Shown here: piece after piece, positions 18,142-26,358 of the stretch | Position numbering within the stretch: the stretch's first letter is position 1 | How the letters are laid out: every line of letters begins with the position of its first letter | Source: Bryobacterales bacterium | GTDB lineage: Bacteria > Acidobacteriota > Terriglobia > Bryobacterales > Bryobacteraceae | DNA: 64,000 nucleotides | NCBI GenBank assembly: GCA_020846745.1 | Contig: JADLDI010000071.1 | Location: forward strand, 62,001-126,000 | Direction of reading: 5' to 3' | Made by a program: the position numbers and the translations under genes | Notes under the pieces: generated by a model | What the model was told of the DNA's origin: nothing | The model's input: only the letters and a program-made list of their open reading frames with translations | Databases searched by the model: none

Positions 18142-19430
18142 TATTCCTTACTTCTCTGGCGGTCCTCGTGGCCGCCGCTCAGGATTCTTCCAATCCCGCT
18201 TCGAAATTCCGGCAGGCAGGTGTCTGCGCGCGTTGCCATGTGGCGCCGGTGTTGGAGTGGTCCGCGTCGAAACATCCGATGGTCAACATCGGCTGCGTGG
18301 AGTGCCACGGCAAGTCGCAAGGGCACGTGGTGAACGAGCGCAATCAGGTGAAACCCGATCGCATTCCGCACGGCGCCGAAGTGGCCGGGCTCTGCTCGAC
18401 ATGCCACACGCAGGGGTGTCCGAAGACGAAGCGTAAGGACGACTGCCAAAGCTGCCATCATTATCATGCGCTGTTTTCACCGGAAGACAAGAAACTTCAG
18501 GTTCAGAAGACCGAGGATAAAGCCGAGCGGTTCGCTGCGCTGATGCAGCGCGGCGACGCCGCGGCCACGGCATCGGATTGGAAAAGCGCGCGTGAAGCCT
18601 ACGCGGCGGCTCTGAAGCTGTATCCAACGCATCCGAAGGCCGCTAACCGCGTCGCATTCACCACCCGCCGGCTGAATCCGCAGATCCCCGGGTTCACCCT
18701 GCTCGATCAGCAATTCGACAAGTCGACTGGTCTTCCCCTCCGCGTGCAAGTTACTGGCTTACCCATCGTGATGTTACTCGTGCCGGGCGGCGATGCGGAG
18801 GTTGGCGACGATAATAAGCCAAATGCCAAGCCGCAGCATACTGTCACCATCGCGCCTTATTATCTAAGCAAGACGGAGTTAACACAACAGGCCTGGATCC
18901 AGATTAATGCCGACAATCCGAGCGTCCATAAGGGCGACACGCTGCCCGTGAACAATGTCTCGTGGAAAGACGCTCAACAGTGGATCACGAAGCTGAACGC
19001 CAAAGTGCCAGGCGGCGGGTTCCGTTTGCCGACTGAGGCCGAGTGGGAAGCGGTAGCGCGCTTCTCCGCAGCCACAGGTCCGGTGACGGAGCGCGCCTGG
19101 TTCCGGCCCACCGCGGCCACAATCGGCGAGTTCAAGGAATTAAACACCTATGCACCGCATCCGGTAGCGACGCGGAATGCCGATCCGCGCGGATTCACGG
19201 ACTTGGCAGGCAACGTATGGGAATGGTGTTCTTCGCTCTTCCAGCCCTATCCTTACGACGCTCGGGATGGCCGCGAAGACCCAAATGCCGAAGGTTTGCG
19301 CGTCATCCGCGGGGGCAGCTATGCCGACTCGGAGACCTATCTGCTGCCGACGGCCCGGCATGGCGAGCGGCCTGACCGCCGGCAGCCGTTTAACGGGTTA
19401 CGGCTGGCGCGAACGGTCCCGGCGCCCTGA
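18120..19430 (+). CDS. Tetraheme cytochrome c fused to TPR-like helices and an FGE/SUMF1-like domain
   Basis: With the GTG start at 18120 the protein has 436 residues: a signal peptide (about 1-20) and four c-type haem motifs, CARCH (36-40), CVECH (59-63), CSTCH (92-96) and CQSCH (109-113). A helical TPR-like stretch follows (about 125-190). The C-terminal domain is formylglycine-generating-enzyme-like (FRLPTEAEWEAVAR, DLAGNVWEWCSS, VIRGGSYADSE). The cysteine pair used by true formylglycine enzymes is missing after RGGSY, so this part is probably a binding fold. A periplasmic electron-transfer role is inferred. It overlaps the altered aldo/keto reductase gene; a TTG at 18108 is an alternative start. 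Confidence 0.8.
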   Translation: MSTTTRLIFLTSLAVLVAAAQDSSNPASKFRQAGVCARCHVAPVLEWSASKHPMVNIGCVECHGKSQGHVVNERNQVKPDRIPHGAEVAGLCSTCHTQGCPKTKRKDDCQSCHHYHALFSPEDKKLQVQKTEDKAERFAALMQRGDAAATASDWKSAREAYAAALKLYPTHPKAANRVAFTTRRLNPQIPGFTLLDQQFDKSTGLPLRVQVTGLPIVMLLVPGGDAEVGDDNKPNAKPQHTVTIAPYYLSKTELTQQAWIQINADNPSVHKGDTLPVNNVSWKDAQQWITKLNAKVPGGGFRLPTEAEWEAVARFSAATGPVTERAWFRPTAATIGEFKELNTYAPHPVATRNADPRGFTDLAGNVWEWCSSLFQPYPYDARDGREDPNAEGLRVIRGGSYADSETYLLPTARHGERPDRRQPFNGLRLARTVPAP

Positions 19431-19447
19431 GTCGCACATTGTTATTG

Positions 19448-19867
19448 ATGCGCATCGACCAGTTCACGTGGCTGGACGCTACAGTTGCGTTTGCACTCTT
19501 CGTTTTGGGGTGTTTTCTGGTGATCGTGGAGTTTGTGCGGCCGGGGTTGATCGTGCCGGGGGCAGTCGGCGGCGTGCTGGTGCTGGTCACAGCGGTGCGG
19601 TTATGCACGATCGGTTCCGCCTCTGGGGCGGTGTTGTTCGCGGCCGCCGTCGTTCTGCTGGTGCTGGAAATCAAGTTCCGCTGGAGCCCGTTACCCGGAC
19701 TGGCGCCGGCGCTGGTATTGGGTTGGGCGGCGATACGGTGGGGACCGTTCGCCGGGCAGCGTGTCCGCTGGTGGGTGGCGCTGCCGTTGTCGATTGCGCT
19801 ATGTTCCGCAGCCGTCATCCTCGGCTCCGCGGCGTGGCGCGGATTCTGGGCGAAGCGCAACTGGTGA
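19448..19867 (+). CDS. NfeD-like small membrane protein
   Basis: The 139-residue product has four hydrophobic segments and Gly/Pro-rich turns arranged as in the membrane part of NfeD proteins (EFVRPGLIVPGAVGGVL, then VLEIKFRWSPLPG). NfeD partners with stomatin-like or SppA-type proteins; the C-terminal OB domain of longer NfeD proteins is absent and no partner is next to it. I prefer the ATG at 19448 to the TTG at 19439. It is followed after 14 bases by the ceramidase-like gene in the same direction. Confidence 0.55.
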   Translation: MRIDQFTWLDATVAFALFVLGCFLVIVEFVRPGLIVPGAVGGVLVLVTAVRLCTIGSASGAVLFAAAVVLLVLEIKFRWSPLPGLAPALVLGWAAIRWGPFAGQRVRWWVALPLSIALCSAAVILGSAAWRGFWAKRNW

Positions 19868-19881
19868 TAGGATTTCCCCTG

Positions 19882-21222
19882 ATGATACAAAGCTTGCTGC
19901 TGTTGATCGTGATGGCCGCCGCCGCTCATGCGGAGTGGAAGGTGGGCGCTGCGAAGGTCAAGATCACGCCCGATGAGCCGATCTGGCTGGCAGGGTACGG
20001 CAACCGGAACCGTCCGCATGAGGGCGTGCTGCAGGACATATTTATAAAGGCGGCGGCGTTTCGCGACGAGTCCGGTTCCACCGCGGTGATCACCACCAGC
20101 GACCTCGTCGGCCTTGACAAACCCACTCTCGAAATCGTCAGCCGCCGCGTTCGCGAAAAGTACGGTATCCCCCGCGAGCGCCTCCTCTTCAATTACTCCC
20201 ACAACCACTCCTGCCCCGTTACCGGCGAGGTGCTCAAGCTCTACTATCCGCTGAACGAACAGCAGCGCGGCGCCGTCGAACGCTATACCCGGAAACTCTA
20301 CGACTGGTATGTTGACGTCATCGGCAAGGCCGTCGAAGCACTGGCCCCTGCAACGGTCGAATTCGAACAAGGGCTAGCGGGCATCGCCGTCAACCGCCGC
20401 CGCTCCCGGCCCGGTGGCCGCAAACTCCCCGGTCCCGTTGACCAGGATGTCCCCGTCCTCACCGCCCGGTCGGAAGGTAAGGTCCGCGCCATCTTATTTG
20501 GATACTCCTGCCACGCCACGGCTCTCTCCGGTTACCAGGTCAATGGCGACTATCCCGGCTACGCTCAGGAGGAACTCGAGAAGCGCTACCCCGACGCCAT
20601 CGCGTTATTCGTCATGGGCTGCGGCGGCGATGCCAATCCGCTTCCTCGCAAGATGGGCGTAACCGATGATGAGGCAGTGGACTTGGCCCGCATGTACGGC
20701 AAGATCCTGGCGACGGCGGCACGGCAGGTGGTGGAAGGTAAGATGTCCCCTGTCGCCGGGCCGCTACGGGTTGCCTATGGCGAAGCGCGCGTGCCGTTCC
20801 AGAAGGCGCCGACGCGTGAGCAACTCGTTGAGCGCGGGCGGACGATGACGGGTCCAGCCAAACGGTACAACGAGTTTCTGATCAAGGAACTGGATACGAA
20901 CGGGAAGCTGATGGACCACTATCCGTATCCCGTCCAGGTGTTTGAGTTTGGCGACAGTCTGCGAATGATCGGCCTGACAGGTGAGAACGTGGTGGACTAC
21001 TGCCTTCGCTTTAAACAGCAATACGGATGGGAGCGAACCTGGGTGGCGGGATACAACAACGAACTGCTGTCCTACATTCCGTCCTTGCGCGTCCTGAAGG
21101 AGGGCGGCTACGAAGGAACGGAGGGAATTCCCGAATATGGGCTGCCCGCCCCCTACGGATGGGGGGTCGAGGAAGTTATAGCCGAACGTGTAGAGGATCT
21201 TGTCCGCTCACTAAAACCTTAA
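19882..21222 (+). CDS. Neutral/alkaline ceramidase-like secreted hydrolase (first copy)
   Basis: This 446-residue protein starts with a signal peptide (MIQSLLLLIVMAAAAHA), followed by the N-terminal fold of neutral/alkaline non-lysosomal ceramidases (WKVGAAKVKITPDEPIWLAG). A metal-binding-type stretch SHNHSCP, GYSCHATALSG and GCGGDANP follow. Ceramidases of this family hydrolyse the amide bond of ceramide using zinc; many bacterial relatives have unknown substrates, and the ceramidase C-terminal immunoglobulin-like domain is not obvious here. The ATG at 19882 was chosen because the frame continues upstream only as a shadow of neighbouring genes. A paralogue lies at 31983-33251. Confidence 0.82.
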   Translation: MIQSLLLLIVMAAAAHAEWKVGAAKVKITPDEPIWLAGYGNRNRPHEGVLQDIFIKAAAFRDESGSTAVITTSDLVGLDKPTLEIVSRRVREKYGIPRERLLFNYSHNHSCPVTGEVLKLYYPLNEQQRGAVERYTRKLYDWYVDVIGKAVEALAPATVEFEQGLAGIAVNRRRSRPGGRKLPGPVDQDVPVLTARSEGKVRAILFGYSCHATALSGYQVNGDYPGYAQEELEKRYPDAIALFVMGCGGDANPLPRKMGVTDDEAVDLARMYGKILATAARQVVEGKMSPVAGPLRVAYGEARVPFQKAPTREQLVERGRTMTGPAKRYNEFLIKELDTNGKLMDHYPYPVQVFEFGDSLRMIGLTGENVVDYCLRFKQQYGWERTWVAGYNNELLSYIPSLRVLKEGGYEGTEGIPEYGLPAPYGWGVEEVIAERVEDLVRSLKP

Positions 21223-21252
21223 TCCGCCTTATCCACTACCCCCTTTGGCGGT

Positions 21253-21290
21253 ATAAAGAGTTGTCTTTATCCAGCCGATGGAAGTATGCT
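21253..21290 (+). promoter_or_regulatory. Promoter with overlapping palindrome ahead of the SPOR-lipA-lnt genes
   Basis: ATAAAGA (21253-21259) and TCTTTAT (21264-21270) form a perfect 7-bp inverted repeat with a 4-base centre. It overlaps a candidate -35 TTGTCT (21261-21266); a -10 TATGCT follows at 21285-21290 after 18 bases. The transcript would start near 21297 and read into the SPOR gene at 21355. The palindrome could be an operator; an AT-rich stem like this is a poor terminator. Confidence 0.5.
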
Positions 21291-21354
21291 CATGACTAGC
21301 GTTACAGTTTCAGCCAGCCAGTCTTGGGAGAGTCCGATAGGGAGCAAACGCACG

Positions 21355-22044
21355 ATGCCAACAAACGAAGAAGGCGAATTTGAACTTGTGCTCGGCAACA
21401 AACAGTTGCTGAGCGTTTTCTTCCTGATTGTGCTGCTCCTCGGAGTCTTCTTCTCTATGGGGTACATTGTGGGCCGGAACACGGCTCCGGTTAACGCACA
21501 GATCGCGTCTACGCGCCAGGGCGGCGGTACGCTGACTGTCGATCCGCCTCTCGCCAGCACCCCTCCCCCCGCCGACCTGTCGAAGCCTTCACCGGTCAGC
21601 CAAACTACCGAGGTCACTCCGCCATTGCGTCCAACCTCCGAGGCGTCCAAGGCTGAATCGAAGCCGGAACCGCCGAAGGTTGCCAAAGTGGAGCCGAAGC
21701 CCGAACCCAAAGTCGAACCGAAGCCTCCGAAACCCGAGCCGAAACAGGTAGCGAAGGTCGAACCCAAACCGGAACCAAAGAAGAAACCGGAACCGCCGCC
21801 CGTCAAGGCTGAGTCGAAGCCGGTCTCGAAAGGCAGCTACTACCTGCAAGTGGCCGCGGTTCGCGAAAAAGACGCTAATACGCTAAAGGAAGTATTGGGC
21901 CAACGCGGCTTCTCAACGGCCACCGAGCCGGTGCCTGAAAAGAACTTGGTTCGCGTACTCGTGGGACCGTTCAAGGATTCCGACGCCATGAATCAGGCGA
22001 AGGACAAACTGTCCGACTTCAAACCCATTCCGAGGAAGATGTAG
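21355..22044 (+). CDS. SPOR-domain single-pass membrane protein
   Basis: The 229-residue product has a short cytoplasmic N-terminus, one transmembrane helix (about 17-42, LLSVFFLIVLLLGVFF), and a periplasmic linker dominated by Lys-Pro-Glu repeats (about 95-155). The C-terminal SPOR domain (YYLQVAAVREKDANTLKEVL to LVRVLVGPFKD) binds denuded glycan strands of peptidoglycan and usually targets proteins to the division site. I start at the ATG at 21355 with AGGGAG upstream rather than at 21286. lipA follows after three bases, so this gene heads the SPOR-lipA-lnt run. Confidence 0.87.
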   Translation: MPTNEEGEFELVLGNKQLLSVFFLIVLLLGVFFSMGYIVGRNTAPVNAQIASTRQGGGTLTVDPPLASTPPPADLSKPSPVSQTTEVTPPLRPTSEASKAESKPEPPKVAKVEPKPEPKVEPKPPKPEPKQVAKVEPKPEPKKKPEPPPVKAESKPVSKGSYYLQVAAVREKDANTLKEVLGQRGFSTATEPVPEKNLVRVLVGPFKDSDAMNQAKDKLSDFKPIPRKM

Positions 22045-22047
22045 CGA

Positions 22048-22983
22048 TTGCCGCTGCTCGTCCACATCGAAAACGCCATTCAACCGGGCGGGCGCGCCTC
22101 CAGGGGCCGCCTGCCCGAATGGCTTCGTAAGCCAGAAACTGCGCACGAAAGTGTCGTCGCCCTCAAGCGCGACCTTCGCTACCTCAATCTCCACACCGTC
22201 TGCGAATCTGCTCGCTGCCCCAACATCCACGAGTGCTTCCACCGCCGCCAGGCCACCTTCATGATCCTCGGCAACCTGTGTACGCGTGGTTGCGGCTTCT
22301 GTTCGGTCCCCAAAGGCTCTCCCGCTAAGAAGGAATTCACGCTCGACCCCGCCGAACCTCTCCATGTAGCGCGAATGGCAGCCGGCATGCTCCTGCGCTA
22401 CGTAGTGATCACCAGCGTCAACCGTGACGACCTGCCCGATGGCGGGTCCCGCCACTTCGCCGAGACCGTTCGCGCCGTCCGTCAAGCGCTGCCGCAGGCC
22501 CGCGTCGAAGTTCTCACGCCGGACTTCTGCGGCGACCTCAATGCCGTCAAGCGCGTCCTCGACGCCGAACCTCACGTCTTCAATCACAACATGGAAACGG
22601 TCCGCCATCTCTACGGCCGGGTTCGCCCGCAAGCCGATTACGAACAGTCGCTCGCCGTTCTTCGCTTTGCCAAGCAGTACTGGCCCGATATCCTCACCAA
22701 ATCCGGCCTGATGGTCGGCCTCGGCGAAACCGAACTCCAAGTCCGCGGACTCTTAGACGACCTCCGCCAACAGGGTCTGGCGGACATCGCCACCATCGGC
22801 CAGTATCTTCAGCCCACCCGTCGCAACCTGCCCGTCCACAAATACGTGACGCCCGAGGAATTCGACCGCTACCGCGATTACGGCCTCTCAATCGGCTTCA
22901 AGAGGGTCTTCAGCGGACCCTTCGTCCGCAGTTCCTACATGGCGGATATCGTCAGCGAAGAAGCCGCCGGGGTCGAGCATTGA
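22048..22983 (+). CDS. lipA: Lipoyl synthase
   Basis: This 311-residue radical-SAM enzyme inserts two sulfurs into the octanoyl chain attached to lipoyl domains. Both clusters are evident: the auxiliary cluster motif CESARCPNIHEC (about 52-63) and the radical SAM motif CTRGCGFC (about 78-85). The later family blocks VTSVNRDDLPDGG and MVGLGET are also present. The start is a TTG at 22048, three bases after the SPOR gene stop, and its TGA overlaps the TTG of lnt. lipB is not in the window. Confidence 0.97.
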   Translation: MPLLVHIENAIQPGGRASRGRLPEWLRKPETAHESVVALKRDLRYLNLHTVCESARCPNIHECFHRRQATFMILGNLCTRGCGFCSVPKGSPAKKEFTLDPAEPLHVARMAAGMLLRYVVITSVNRDDLPDGGSRHFAETVRAVRQALPQARVEVLTPDFCGDLNAVKRVLDAEPHVFNHNMETVRHLYGRVRPQADYEQSLAVLRFAKQYWPDILTKSGLMVGLGETELQVRGLLDDLRQQGLADIATIGQYLQPTRRNLPVHKYVTPEEFDRYRDYGLSIGFKRVFSGPFVRSSYMADIVSEEAAGVEH

Positions 22984-24446
22984 ACCTCCTGTTTGGGATC
23001 GCGTCAGCACTCCTGCTCGTCTCACTCTATCCAGGCTTTAGCTTCACTTTCCTCGCGCCCATCGCCCTCGCGCCGCTCCTCATCTCGCTTGCCCGCCAGC
23101 GCACCTGGAAAGCCCGCTTCCTCATCGGCGAACTCACCGGCATCGTCTACTGGTTCGGCCTCTGCTACTGGATCCAGTTCGTCCTCGCGAAACACGGTGG
23201 CATGGGCGAATTCGGCGGTTGGGCCACCTTCCTCCTCTTTTGCATCCTCAAAGCGCTGCACATGGCCGTCTTCTCCACCCTTGCCGGCCCGTTGATCCGC
23301 TCCCCGTGGGCCACCCTCGCCGTCCCCGCGCTCTGGACCGGCATTGAGCGGACCCACGGCCCCCTCGGCTTCGCCTGGCTCACCCTCGGCAACGCCGCCA
23401 TCGACATGGGCATCCCCATGCGCGTCGCCCCGTTCCTCGGCACGTACGGCGTTTCGTTCGTTCTCGCCATGATGAGCACGGCCGTCGCACTCTTAGTCCT
23501 GCGCCGTCCGCGTATTCAACTCGCTCCCCTCGCGCTGCTGCTCCTCCTGTTCGCGTTCCCCAACCTCCCCGGCTACACCCCCGGCCGCGAGATCGCCATC
23601 GCCGTTCAGCCCAACGTCCCCCAGGACGCCCCCCGCTGGACCCCCGACATGGGCCGCGAACTCATCAATCGCATGTCCGTCATGTCGTTTGAATCGGCCA
23701 CTGCCGAAAAGAACGCCCGCCTCCTCCTCTGGCCCGAATCGCCCGCCCCCTTCTACTTCGAACACGACGTCTTCTTCCACAATCAGGCCCTGCGCCTCGC
23801 GCGCGACACCGGCCTTTACTTCCTGTTCGGCGACGTCACCTTCGGCCCGTCTGAGCGGCCCTCCAACTCCTCCCGCCTGCTGAATCCCAAGGGTGAACTG
23901 GTCGCCCGCTACGACAAGATGTTCCTCGTCCCCTTTGGCGAGTTTGTGCCCTGGCCGTTCACCTTCGTCAACCGCATCACCCAGGAAGCCGGCGATTTCA
24001 TCCCCGGCCAGAAACTCGTCGTCATGCCCGTCGGCTCCCACGGCCTCGGACCCTTCATTTGCTACGAATCCGCCTTCCCCCACCTCGTCCGTCAGTTCGC
24101 CAACGAAGGTGCAGACGTGCTGGTTAACCTCACCAACGACGGCTACTTTGGCCGCACCGCCGCTCGCCTTCAGCACCTTCAGCTTGCCCGCATGCGCGCC
24201 GCCGAAAACCGCCGCTGGGTCCTCCGGCCCACCAACGATGGCTACACCGTCTCCATCGACCCCGCCGGCCGCATTGTCGATCGTCTGCCCCCCTTCGAAT
24301 CCGTCGCCGGACGCCTCCATTTCAACTGGGTCAACCAGAAAACCGCCTATACCCAGTACGGCGACTGGTTCGCCTGGTCCTGCCTCGCCCTATCCGTCGT
24401 TGCTGCCGCCGCCTTCTCTGTCGTGCCAAAATACACGGCAGGATGA
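22980..24446 (+). CDS. lnt: Apolipoprotein N-acyltransferase
   Basis: The 488-residue inner-membrane enzyme adds the third acyl chain to lipoproteins. Six or more N-terminal transmembrane helices (about 1-195) precede a nitrilase-like periplasmic domain. The catalytic Glu (LLWPESPAPF), Lys (RYDKMFLVPFGE) and Cys (ICYESAFP) are all present, and a final helix ends the protein. The TTG start overlaps lipA by four bases, and its own end overlaps the next ATG by four, which indicates strong translational coupling. Its presence shows that triacylated lipoproteins are made. Confidence 0.95.
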   Translation: MNLLFGIASALLLVSLYPGFSFTFLAPIALAPLLISLARQRTWKARFLIGELTGIVYWFGLCYWIQFVLAKHGGMGEFGGWATFLLFCILKALHMAVFSTLAGPLIRSPWATLAVPALWTGIERTHGPLGFAWLTLGNAAIDMGIPMRVAPFLGTYGVSFVLAMMSTAVALLVLRRPRIQLAPLALLLLLFAFPNLPGYTPGREIAIAVQPNVPQDAPRWTPDMGRELINRMSVMSFESATAEKNARLLLWPESPAPFYFEHDVFFHNQALRLARDTGLYFLFGDVTFGPSERPSNSSRLLNPKGELVARYDKMFLVPFGEFVPWPFTFVNRITQEAGDFIPGQKLVVMPVGSHGLGPFICYESAFPHLVRQFANEGADVLVNLTNDGYFGRTAARLQHLQLARMRAAENRRWVLRPTNDGYTVSIDPAGRIVDRLPPFESVAGRLHFNWVNQKTAYTQYGDWFAWSCLALSVVAAAAFSVVPKYTAG

Positions 24447-25501
24447 TATCTTTAGCTCTTCTTCTCCTGGCCGCCGCCCCCGCGGTTGACAGCCTCGCCG
24501 AGCGTACCTCTTATCAGGATCCGCTCAGCGGCCTCACCATCCACAAGCTCACCTCCCAGGCCAAGGCCTCCAACCTCTACTATCACGTCTCGAACTTCAC
24601 CGCCGACAACAGCAACGTGATTCTCGCTGTCCAGCGCGGCGAACATTGGCAGATCTGCCGCTCCGTCGTCGCCACCGGCCAACTCGTCCAACTCACTAAT
24701 GAGCCCGGCGTAGCTGCCCACGGCGCCCTACCCCATCCCGCCAACCCGAAACTCATCTACTACTTCATTGGTCCCAAACTCATCGAGATGGATATCTTCA
24801 CCCGGCAAACCCGCACCGTCGGTACTATTCCGGGACCGATGATCGGCGGTTCCGGCCAGCCCTCTTTCTCCCACGACCTCAAGTCTCTCGCCATCTCCAA
24901 ACGCCGCGACGAAGCCAACTACGAAATCGGCCTCATGGACCTGCAATCCGGCGCCTACCGAACCGTCCTCACCACTGGCATTCGTATCGGCCACGTCCAG
25001 CACAGCCCTACCGATCCTGTCATCTTCTACGTTTGGGAAACCGGCGGCTACGCCCCGCAGCGCTCCTGGATCGTCAACGACGACGGCTCCGCCAACCGCC
25101 CCTACTACTACCGCGTCGATCAGAAGACCTGGTTCACGCCCCTCAAAGAGTGGATGACCCACGAAGCCTACGTCAAAGATACCGGCCAGATGACCATGAT
25201 TATGGACAAAGTCGGTATCTTGTTAGTGGAAAAAGACGGCGCCAGTAAGATGCTCACTTACGGTAAGTTCTGGCATGCCGCCGCCCGCCACGACGGTAAG
25301 TACATCGTAACTGACGATTTCGACGGCCACTTATGGCTCCTCGAAGTCGCCACCGGCAACATGCGCCTGCTGGCCGGCAATACGCGCCGCAACAACCGCG
25401 GCACTCACGCCCACGCCAGTTTCGACCGGGACGGGAAGTGGGTCCTCTTCAACAATAGCTACGACCACGACACGGTCTCCATCGTAGCCGTGCCACACTA
25501 G
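24443..25501 (+). CDS. Oligogalacturonate lyase-like beta-propeller protein
   Basis: This 352-residue exported protein has a short signal peptide and a WD/TolB-like propeller matching the oligogalacturonate lyase family (PL22). The family features include GHVQHSPTDP, MTHEAYVKD and HAHASFDRDGKWVLFNN, which carry the histidines that bind manganese in characterised lyases. Such enzymes cleave oligogalacturonides from pectin; here a periplasmic location is implied, which differs from the cytoplasmic enzymes of enterobacteria. The gene overlaps lnt by four bases and is followed after 13 bases by an SDR gene that could act further along the same pathway. The substrate is inferred from family only. 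Confidence 0.78.
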   Translation: MISLALLLLAAAPAVDSLAERTSYQDPLSGLTIHKLTSQAKASNLYYHVSNFTADNSNVILAVQRGEHWQICRSVVATGQLVQLTNEPGVAAHGALPHPANPKLIYYFIGPKLIEMDIFTRQTRTVGTIPGPMIGGSGQPSFSHDLKSLAISKRRDEANYEIGLMDLQSGAYRTVLTTGIRIGHVQHSPTDPVIFYVWETGGYAPQRSWIVNDDGSANRPYYYRVDQKTWFTPLKEWMTHEAYVKDTGQMTMIMDKVGILLVEKDGASKMLTYGKFWHAAARHDGKYIVTDDFDGHLWLLEVATGNMRLLAGNTRRNNRGTHAHASFDRDGKWVLFNNSYDHDTVSIVAVPH

Positions 25502-25514
25502 CAGAGGGAAAATC

Positions 25515-26258
25515 ATGCTGCAAGACAAAGTCGCCCTCGTCACCGGGGCAGCCATGGGCATCGGCGCGGGCATTGCCGACCTTTTCGCCGATTCCGGCGC
25601 CACTGTCTACCTCCTCGACCTCGATGGCCCCAAAGCCGAAGAACGCGCCGCCGCAATCCGCGCCCGCGGCGGCAAAGCCGGAGCCTTCGCCTGCGACGTC
25701 TCCAAACGCGAAACCGTCGCCGCCGCCGTCGACGGAATCGCCCGCCGCCACGGCCGTATCGACATCCTCATCAACAACGCCGGTATCTACCCGCGCCGCG
25801 TGTTTATGGAGATGACCGAGCAGGAATGGGACCAGATGCAGGACATCAACCTCAAAAGCATCTTCCACACCTGCCAGCTTGTCCTCCCGCACATGATCCC
25901 GCAACGGTCCGGAAAGATCGTCAACATCTCCTCCGTCACCTTCTTCATGGGACCCCAAAAACTCGCCCACTACGTCGCCGCCAAAGGCGGTGTCATCGGC
26001 TTCACCCGCGTCCTGTCGCGCGAAATGGGCGAGCACAACATCCACGTCAACTGCATCACCCCCGGAGCCATCAAAACCGAAGGCGAGATCGTCCACGCCA
26101 ACCCCGCCGACATCGAAGACATCATGCAGCGCCAGTGCCTACACCGCCGCCTCTTTCCCCTCGACATCGCCCAAGTCTGCCTGTTCCTCTCCACCCCCAT
26201 GAGCGACGGCATGACCGGCCAAAACCTAAACGTCGACGGCGGCCTCATCATGTACTAA
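25515..26258 (+). CDS. Short-chain dehydrogenase/reductase, FabG/KduD-like
   Basis: The 247-residue Rossmann-fold enzyme has the cofactor loop TGAAMGIG, NNAG at about residue 88, catalytic Ser in NISSVTF and the YVAAK pair. The C-terminus GQNLNVDGGLIMY is typical of SDRs acting on sugars or acyl chains. Following the oligogalacturonate lyase-like gene by 13 bases, it is a candidate KduD-type reductase of pectin degradation, but the sequence alone would also fit other sugar or 3-oxoacyl reductions. AGAGGGAAAATC precedes the ATG. Confidence 0.9.
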   Translation: MLQDKVALVTGAAMGIGAGIADLFADSGATVYLLDLDGPKAEERAAAIRARGGKAGAFACDVSKRETVAAAVDGIARRHGRIDILINNAGIYPRRVFMEMTEQEWDQMQDINLKSIFHTCQLVLPHMIPQRSGKIVNISSVTFFMGPQKLAHYVAAKGGVIGFTRVLSREMGEHNIHVNCITPGAIKTEGEIVHANPADIEDIMQRQCLHRRLFPLDIAQVCLFLSTPMSDGMTGQNLNVDGGLIMY

Positions 26259-26358
26259 TTCCCGCCGTCCACGTGGGGCGAACGTCTCCGTTCCCGGCCT
26301 GCCTCTTCCGACGTTACCCGAACGCCGAGGACACCCAAATGATATAACCGTACAGATC

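Noticed and set aside
19177..19881. In-frame upstream extension of the ceramidase-like gene
   Set aside because: The frame passes through the cytochrome/FGE and NfeD-like genes as a shadow; the signal peptide begins at 19882.
19390..20370. Long minus-strand open frame of 326 codons
   Set aside because: It lies antisense to the NfeD-like and ceramidase-like genes, whose motifs are clear; its translation is low-quality Thr/Asn/Arg-rich sequence with no motif.
23493..24320. Minus-strand frame of 275 codons opposite lnt
   Set aside because: Acidic Gly/Asp/Glu-rich translation typical of the reverse of GC-rich coding sequence; lnt is certain.
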